Origin: JAGVSZ01 sp019137045
Lineage (GTDB): Bacteria; Pseudomonadota; Gammaproteobacteria; Burkholderiales; SG8-39
Direction of reading: 5' to 3'
Assembly: GCA_046347635.1 (NCBI GenBank)
Contig: JAXMFT010000002.1
Location: forward strand, 248,001-312,000
DNA length: 64,000 nucleotides
Under the pieces are notes generated by a model. It was not told the origin of the DNA and did no database searches. It worked only from the letters and a program-made list of their open reading frames with translations. This document shows positions 59,095 to 64,000 of the stretch, piece after piece (positions within the stretch are counted from its first letter, which is position 1; each line of letters opens with the position of its first letter). A program made the position numbers and the translations under genes.

Positions 59095-60452
59095 CGGGCC
59101 GCCGTCGCCGCGCGTGCGCGCTCCTCGGCCTCGCGCTTCGCGTCCTCGGCCGCCTGGCGCTGCTGCTTGCGCTCGGCCTCCTCGCGCTCGCGCTGCCGCC
59201 GCTCGGCCTCCTCGCGCCGCCGCCGGTCTTCCTCGACCTGCTTCTCGAGCGCGGCGACCTTCTCCTGCAGCCCTTTCGCCGGCTCCGCATCGGCGGCGGC
59301 CGGCGGCGGCCTGGACGGCTCCTCGCCGTTGCGGGAGAAGTGCAGCAGGACGCCGATGAACATCGCGGCGATGGCCGCGCCGCCGACCGACCAGACGAGC
59401 GGCCCCGGCCTGCCGGGCGTCGTCGCCGCCGGGAGCGGGGGCGGCGGCGGCGCCGAGACGGGCACCGGCCGCGCGGCTTCGGGCGGGGGGGCGGTCATCG
59501 TGCGCGGCCCCGGCGCGGGTGGCGCCGGGCGCGGCGCGGCGACCGCCGCCGCGGTCTCCCCGACCAGCTCCTTGCGCCACGCGGCGATCGACTGCGGGCG
59601 ATCCTTTTCGCCGAACGCGAGCGCGTGGTCGACCGCCGCGAGCAGGCGCGCGGAGTACCGGCCGGCGCCCACCACCGCGGCCGGGACGATCGCGTCCTTG
59701 GCGGCGCCGAGAATGCCCTTGCTGCGCGCGATCGCGTCGAGCGGCGCGCGGCCGGCGATCGCGCGATAGCAGGTTGCGCCCAGACCGTAGACGTCGGTCC
59801 ACGGCCCCTGGTTCTCCGAGCTGCCGTAGTACTGCTCGAACGGGGAGTAGCCGGGGGCCACCAGGATGGTGAGCGTGTGCGCCTTGCCGAGCGCCGCGCG
59901 CGCCGAGCCGAAGTCGAGCAGCACCGGGCTGCCGTCGGCGCGGATCTGGATGTTGTCGGGCTTGATGTCGCGGTGGATGAAGCCGGCCGCGTGGACGAGC
60001 GCGAGGCCGTCGAGCACCGGCAGGACGATCCGCAGCAGCTCGTCCTCGCCGAGCGTGCCGCGCGCCTCGAGCAGCTGCGAGAGGTTCTCGCCCGCCTCGA
60101 ACCGCATCACCATGTACGCGGTGTTGTTCAGCTCGAACACCGAGAGCACGCGCACGATGTTCGGGTGGTCGAAGCGCGCGAGCATGCGCGCTTCCTTGAT
60201 GAAGCGGTCCAGCCCCCAGCGGAAGCGCTCGCGGCCGCCGTCGGTGCGCGAGCCGACGGCCGCATCGGGCCGGCGCGCGGCGACGTCGACCGGCAGGTAC
60301 TCCTTGATCGCGACCGGCTGGTCGAGGTTGGTGTCGCGGGCGAGGTAAGTGATGCCGAAACCGCCCTGGCCGAGCACCCGCTCGATCACGTACCAGTGCA
60401 GGCGATGGTGCGCGGGCAGCGCGTCGGGATGTTCGGGCTCACTCACGGGCAT
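58893..60452 (-). CDS. Transmembrane Ser/Thr protein kinase (PknB type), frameshifted 3' end
   Basis: Hanks-type kinase: glycine loop GQGGFGITYLA (about 28-38), Lys50 in AIKEYLP, Glu88, catalytic HRDIKPDN (161-168), DFG (181-183), and APGYSPFEQY activation region. A Pro-rich linker and one membrane helix (about 352-373) follow, then a charged coiled coil (~385-430). After about residue 450 the frame becomes low-complexity Arg/Pro sequence and stops at 58893, while Sel1 repeats continue in another frame. The ATG at 60452 is the start. The kinase domain is intact, so activity is likely; the C-terminal Sel1 sensor may be lost. Confidence 0.82.
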   Translation of the reverse strand: MPVSEPEHPDALPAHHRLHWYVIERVLGQGGFGITYLARDTNLDQPVAIKEYLPVDVAARRPDAAVGSRTDGGRERFRWGLDRFIKEARMLARFDHPNIVRVLSVFELNNTAYMVMRFEAGENLSQLLEARGTLGEDELLRIVLPVLDGLALVHAAGFIHRDIKPDNIQIRADGSPVLLDFGSARAALGKAHTLTILVAPGYSPFEQYYGSSENQGPWTDVYGLGATCYRAIAGRAPLDAIARSKGILGAAKDAIVPAAVVGAGRYSARLLAAVDHALAFGEKDRPQSIAAWRKELVGETAAAVAAPRPAPPAPGPRTMTAPPPEAARPVPVSAPPPPPLPAATTPGRPGPLVWSVGGAAIAAMFIGVLLHFSRNGEEPSRPPPAAADAEPAKGLQEKVAALEKQVEEDRRRREEAERRQREREEAERKQQRQAAEDAKREAEERARAATAARAPRKRPRGAPKRRRARPGRRRRPRAPSPSRRRRRRRPRRRSRRRRSSSRRRTRPRRAAISATRWGC

Positions 60453-60533
60453 AGGCCGATCGGGGCCAGCGTAAGCGAACTCCCGACGCGGGGCAAGCCG
60501 CCGGGCAGGGGAGGCGCCGCCAGCCCGTGAGGG

Positions 60534-61961
60534 TTAGGCCGTTCCGCCGGGGGCGGGCGGGCGGCCGTCTCTCAGGATCACGCGTACTGCGTTTGCCCCC
60601 GCAGCACCGAGGACGCCGGCCCCGGGGTGCATCGCCGGCCCGCTGAGCCAGAGGCCGTCGATCGGCGTGCGGTAGCGCGCGAGCGCGGGCGTCGGGCGCA
60701 TCCACAGGAACTGGTCGAGGGCGAACTCGGCGTGATGCGGCTGGCCCGCGGGCCAGCCGTACGCGGCCGCGAGGTCGCGCGGGAGGAGAACGCGGCGTTC
60801 GAGGATCCTGGCTCCGTCGAGGTGCGGGAGGAGCAGCGCTTCGACCCGTTCGCCGAGCGCGCCGTCCGCGGCGTCATGCGGCACGTACTGGACGTGCACC
60901 CGCAGGGCGCGCTCGCCCTCCGGCCAGGCCTCGAGGAAGGGCTGGCTCGAGACGCGCCGGTACTTGACCTCGTCGTACGCGCGTTCGAGATAGTCGAGCG
61001 ACGGCGCGATGACGAGCCGGCCCGCTGGCGGCGCGCGGTCGAGCGCGAGCGTCACGCGCGCCGCGACGCCGCGCGCCCGGATCGCGCGCACCGCGCGGGA
61101 CGTCTCCGCGTCGAGCCAGCCGGGCTCGACGAGGCCGAGCAGGGTACGGCGCGGGTCGGCGCCCGAGACCACGAGCGCGGCGTCGATCGCCTCGCCGCCG
61201 GCGAGCACGACCCCGCGCGCCCGGCCGTCGCGCACGCGGATGCGCTCGACGCGCGCGCCCGACCGGATCTCGATCCCGGGCAGCGCCCGCAGGACCGCGG
61301 CGACGTTCGAGCGCGCCGGGCGGAACACCCCGACCGGGCTGCCGACGTGGCGATGGAGGAGGGCGAACGCCGTGCCGCCGGAGCGCGGCCCCTGATGCAG
61401 CTGCGTCACGCCGCCCGCCCCGAGCACGCCCTTCAACGAGTCCGACTCGAACCGGTCGTCGAGGAAGTCGGCGACCGGCATCGGCGCGAGGCGCAGGAGC
61501 TCGGTCATCCCGCGCCGCCCGAGTCGGCGCACGCGCAGGCCCAGGGCCGCGAGCGGCGCGAGCTCGCGCCACCCGCTCGCCAGCGGATCCGGCGGCGGCG
61601 CGGCGTAGAGCGGCTCGAGCACGCCTGCGAGCCGTGCCATGAGCGCGCAGAACGCCGGCCACTGCGCCGCGTCGCGCGGGCTCACGCGCCGGATCGCCTC
61701 GGCCGAGCGCGCCGGGTCGTGCCAGAGCTCGAGGTATCCGCCGTCGGGCAGCGGCGCGCGCGCCCACGGGTCGACGCGCTCGACGCGCAGCTGCGCGAGC
61801 CCGAGGTCGCGCACGACGTGCGGCGGCACCCAGCCGCCGTCGTCCGGGGCGCCCGGGCCGTGCTCGTCGAGCACGATCACGCGGCGGCCCGACCGCGCCA
61901 GATAGTGCGCGGCGACGAGCGCGTCGGCGCTCGCGCCGAGGACGACGACCGGCGCGGTCAT
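60534..61961 (-). CDS. CrtI-like FAD-dependent oxidoreductase with altered dinucleotide motif
   Basis: A 475-residue phytoene-desaturase-like (amine oxidase/CrtI fold) protein. The N-terminal beta-alpha-beta reads VVVLGASADALVAAHYL, where the GxGxxG of the family has become GASADA: the second and third glycines are replaced by Ser and Ala. The rest of the fold is recognisable (SGADPRRTLLGLVEPGWL, and the C-terminal GLWLSGPAMHPGAGVLGAAG that normally contacts FAD). It overlaps the intact paralogue upstream by 4 nt (ATGA) and may be a non-FAD-binding or degenerate partner. Confidence 0.82.
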   Translation of the reverse strand: MTAPVVVLGASADALVAAHYLARSGRRVIVLDEHGPGAPDDGGWVPPHVVRDLGLAQLRVERVDPWARAPLPDGGYLELWHDPARSAEAIRRVSPRDAAQWPAFCALMARLAGVLEPLYAAPPPDPLASGWRELAPLAALGLRVRRLGRRGMTELLRLAPMPVADFLDDRFESDSLKGVLGAGGVTQLHQGPRSGGTAFALLHRHVGSPVGVFRPARSNVAAVLRALPGIEIRSGARVERIRVRDGRARGVVLAGGEAIDAALVVSGADPRRTLLGLVEPGWLDAETSRAVRAIRARGVAARVTLALDRAPPAGRLVIAPSLDYLERAYDEVKYRRVSSQPFLEAWPEGERALRVHVQYVPHDAADGALGERVEALLLPHLDGARILERRVLLPRDLAAAYGWPAGQPHHAEFALDQFLWMRPTPALARYRTPIDGLWLSGPAMHPGAGVLGAAGANAVRVILRDGRPPAPGGTA

Positions 61962-63538
61962 CGGCTCTCCTTCAGGATCTCGAGCGCCGCCAGCCGGCCG
62001 GGCGCGCCCATCACGCCGCCGCCCGGGTGCGTACCCGAGCCGCACTGCCACAGCCCGGCGATCGGCGTGCGGTACTTCGCCCACGCCGGCACCGGCCGCA
62101 GGAAGAACATCTGCTGCAGCGAGAGTTCGCCGTGGAAGATGTTCCCCTCGCTGATCCCCACCACGCGCTCGATGTCCGCCGGCGTCACCACCTGCCGGTG
62201 CAGGAGGATCGACTTCAGGTTCGGCGCGTACTCGGCCAGCGTGTCGATCACCGCGTCGCCGAACGCCTCGCGCCGCGCGTCCGTCCAGCCGCCGTTCAGG
62301 TGGTAGGGCGCGTACTGCGCGAAGATCGACATCACGTGCTTGCCCGGCGGCGCCATGCCCGGGTCGATCATCGACGGGAGCACGATGTCCATGTACGGGC
62401 GGCGCGAGAACTCGCCGTACTTCGCCTGGTCGTAGGCGCGCTCGAGATAGTCGACGCTCGGGCTGATCGAGATCGCGCCGCGCAGGTGCGGCCCCGCGCC
62501 CGGGAGGCACGCGAAGTCGGGGAGCGCATCGAGCGCGAGGTTGACCTTGGCCGAGGCGCCGCGGAAACGGAAGGCGCGGATCGCCTGCACGAAATCCGCG
62601 GGGAGGTGGCGCTCGCCGACCAGCTCGAGGAACGTGCGCCGCGGGTCGGCGTTCGAGACGACGCGCGGCGCGCGCAGCTCCTCGCCGCTCGCGAGCGCAA
62701 CGCCGGTCGCGCGGCCGTTCCCGACGATGACGTTCGCGACCTGCGCCTGCGTGCGGATCTCGACCCCCGCCGCGCGCGCCGCGCCGGCGATCGCCGCGCT
62801 GACCGAGCCGTTGCCTCCCTTCGCGAAACCCCACGCGCGGAACACCCCGTCGAGCTCGCCCATGTAGTGGTGCAGCAGCACGTACGCGGTGCCGGGCGAG
62901 CGCGGGCCGGCGAGCGTGCCGATGATGCCGCTCGCCGACTTGGTGGCCTTGAGCGCCTCGGTCTCGAACCACTCGTCGAGGTAGTCGGCCGCGCTCATCG
63001 TGGCGAGCCTGTGGAGCGCGTGGAACTGCTCCCGCCCCAGCCCCCGGAGCTGCCGCCCGAGCCGACCGAGCGCGGCGAGCTCGCGCGGCGCGAGCGAGCC
63101 GGGGTCCGGCGGCGCCATGCCGAGGAACGGCTTCACCGCGCGCGACATGAGGTGCATGAGGCGGCCGAACTCGTCGTAGGCCTCCGCGTCGCGCAGGCTG
63201 TGGCGCGCCAGCTCCCGGCGGTTCTGGTCGTGGTCGTTCCACTGCGCGAGATAGTCGCCGTTCGGCAGCGGCGTGAGCGTGCTCTCGAGCGGCAGCACGT
63301 GCAGGCCGTGCCGGGGGAGCTCGAGGTCGCGGATGATCTCCGGCCGCAGCAGACTCACGACGTACGAGAAGACCGAGAACGTGAAGCCCGGAAACACCTC
63401 CTCGCTCGCCGCCGCGCCGCCGATGCGCTCGCGGCGCTCGAGGACGACGACGCGCCGCCCGGCGCGCGCCAGGTACGCGGCGGCGACCAGGCCGTTGTGG
63501 CCGCCGCCGATCACGATCGCGTCGTACGCGTTCGCCAT
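61958..63538 (-). CDS. CrtI-like FAD-dependent oxidoreductase
   Basis: A 526-residue flavoprotein of the phytoene desaturase/carotenoid isomerase-like family. It has an intact FAD motif IGGGHNGLVAAAYLARAGRRVVVLE-type region at about residues 10-33, then VVSNADPRRTFLELVG, and the C-terminal GLWQCGSGTHPGGGVMGAPG. No carotenoid genes are nearby, so the substrate is unlikely to be phytoene. It is 2 nt from the GcvT-like gene and overlaps the second flavoprotein gene by 4 nt, so the three form one operon. Confidence 0.87.
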   Translation of the reverse strand: MANAYDAIVIGGGHNGLVAAAYLARAGRRVVVLERRERIGGAAASEEVFPGFTFSVFSYVVSLLRPEIIRDLELPRHGLHVLPLESTLTPLPNGDYLAQWNDHDQNRRELARHSLRDAEAYDEFGRLMHLMSRAVKPFLGMAPPDPGSLAPRELAALGRLGRQLRGLGREQFHALHRLATMSAADYLDEWFETEALKATKSASGIIGTLAGPRSPGTAYVLLHHYMGELDGVFRAWGFAKGGNGSVSAAIAGAARAAGVEIRTQAQVANVIVGNGRATGVALASGEELRAPRVVSNADPRRTFLELVGERHLPADFVQAIRAFRFRGASAKVNLALDALPDFACLPGAGPHLRGAISISPSVDYLERAYDQAKYGEFSRRPYMDIVLPSMIDPGMAPPGKHVMSIFAQYAPYHLNGGWTDARREAFGDAVIDTLAEYAPNLKSILLHRQVVTPADIERVVGISEGNIFHGELSLQQMFFLRPVPAWAKYRTPIAGLWQCGSGTHPGGGVMGAPGRLAALEILKESR

Positions 63539-63540
63539 GG

Positions 63541-64000
63541 CTAGGCGCGCTTGCGCTCCGGGTCGAAGAACGGCTTCTTCACCACGCGCGCGGCGGCGCG
63601 CTGCCGCCGGTGCTCGACGGTCACTTCCATCTCCAGCGCGGTCCCGATGGCGGCCCAGCGCGACTGCAGGTGCGCGAGGGCGATGTACTGTTTGAGGAGC
63701 GGCGACCAGACGCCGCTCGTCGCGTAGCCGACCTGCTCGCCGCCGGCGTAGAGCGGCACGCTCGTGCGCCAGGCCGCGAGCGGCACGCGCGGGGCGAGGC
63801 CGGCCGCGGCGAAGAGCCGCTCGAACGAGTCCCACTCGACCTGGATGCCGGCGAACCGCCACTGCGGACCGCGCACGGCCTCGGCCGCGAGCGCGCGCCG
63901 GCCGACGAAGGCCGGCTTGTCGAGCTTCACCGCCCACCCGAGGTCGAGCTCGTAGGGCGACGAGGTCTGGTTCTCGATGAGCGCGCGGCCGGCGCTCACG
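63541..64000 (-). CDS. GcvT-like aminomethyltransferase family protein (partial, N-terminus beyond window)
   Basis: About 152 C-terminal residues of a glycine-cleavage T-protein family member. Visible are the end of the folate-binding domain (ENQTSSPYELDLGWAVKLDKPAFVGRRAL, split in the family by a short loop) and the C-terminal barrel (YATSGVWSPLLKQYIALAHL, with the family's G-x-x-T/S-S-G turn). The family includes sarcosine/dimethylglycine dehydrogenase domains and folate-dependent demethylases. It is directly upstream of two CrtI-like flavoproteins, so a tetrahydrofolate-linked demethylation pathway is possible. The gene continues past the right edge. Confidence 0.8.
   Translation of the reverse strand, partial: VSAGRALIENQTSSPYELDLGWAVKLDKPAFVGRRALAAEAVRGPQWRFAGIQVEWDSFERLFAAAGLAPRVPLAAWRTSVPLYAGGEQVGYATSGVWSPLLKQYIALAHLQSRWAAIGTALEMEVTVEHRRQRAAARVVKKPFFDPERKRA

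Noticed and set aside
58552..59802. Independent 416-residue Sel1 protein starting at 59802
   Set aside because: Its first ~230 residues are an out-of-frame reading of the kinase domain; only the part after about 59094 is meaningful.

Overview
The window looks like chromosomal DNA from a very GC-rich (by eye around 70% or more) betaproteobacterium, probably Burkholderiales-like. The evidence is family content typical of that class: a LivK-type binding protein paired with an acyl-CoA ligase, a TRAP transporter, large IorA/IorB oxidoreductases, a BPSS1780-type membrane protein, DUF3301, DUF6279 and sulfite dehydrogenase. There is little intergenic space, with many 4-nt ATGA/GTGA overlaps and frequent GTG/TTG starts. 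I see no rRNA, tRNA, CRISPR array or insertion sequence.

Left part (1-16800). A minus-strand acyl-CoA ligase and LivK-type binding protein run off the left edge. A MetE-C-like zinc methyltransferase is read divergently from them. A long minus-strand operon (13686 down to about 4003) encodes TRAP DctP, a fused DctQM, two IorA-type 2-oxoacid:ferredoxin oxidoreductase alpha subunits flanking one IorB, and two 4HBT thioesterases. Together they suggest import of an organic acid, oxidative decarboxylation of an (aryl)pyruvate to acyl-CoA, and thioester hydrolysis. The two iorA genes share a 302-bp perfect repeat at their 3' ends. Read away from this operon are a Tat-type sulfite dehydrogenase with a diheme cytochrome c and a DapA-family aldolase.

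Middle part (16800-33600). This holds a membrane-fused spermidine-synthase-like protein, a periplasmic PhnD-like/rhodanese fusion, an M6-type metalloprotease, small GYD, cupin and PQ-loop proteins, and a tightly coupled MoxR-DUF58-DUF4350-DUF4129-SpoIIM-RDD membrane cluster. A BPSS1780-type membrane protein, a FeeM-like N-acyltransferase, an ankyrin protein and DUF423 follow.

Right-middle part (33600-49250). The first operon is MaoC, an internally deleted aldo/keto reductase relic, DUF3301, ferredoxin-NADP reductase, a DUF6279 lipoprotein and a TlpA-like thioredoxin. After it come a transglutaminase, a PhoD-like phosphatase, a BON-LysM protein, a GlsB-type stress protein, and an MFS/RidA/esterase/BASS-like operon. 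The stretch ends with an HCCA isomerase/lipoprotein/SpeE-like operon, a class II aldolase with a clear promoter and palindrome, and gluconokinase.

Right part (49250-64000). An ECF42-type regulon is present: an AhpD-like protein, the sigma factor with a C-terminal extension, four YCII/DGPF proteins, DUF427, DUF1428, two VOC proteins, a BNR-propeller protein and a MoaD-like protein. Two near-identical ECF-type promoters precede its two target groups. Then come a methyltransferase and APC permease, a lipoprotein, a Ser/Thr kinase whose Sel1-repeat tail is out of frame, two CrtI-like flavoproteins (one with an eroded dinucleotide-binding motif) and the end of a GcvT-like gene cut by the right edge.
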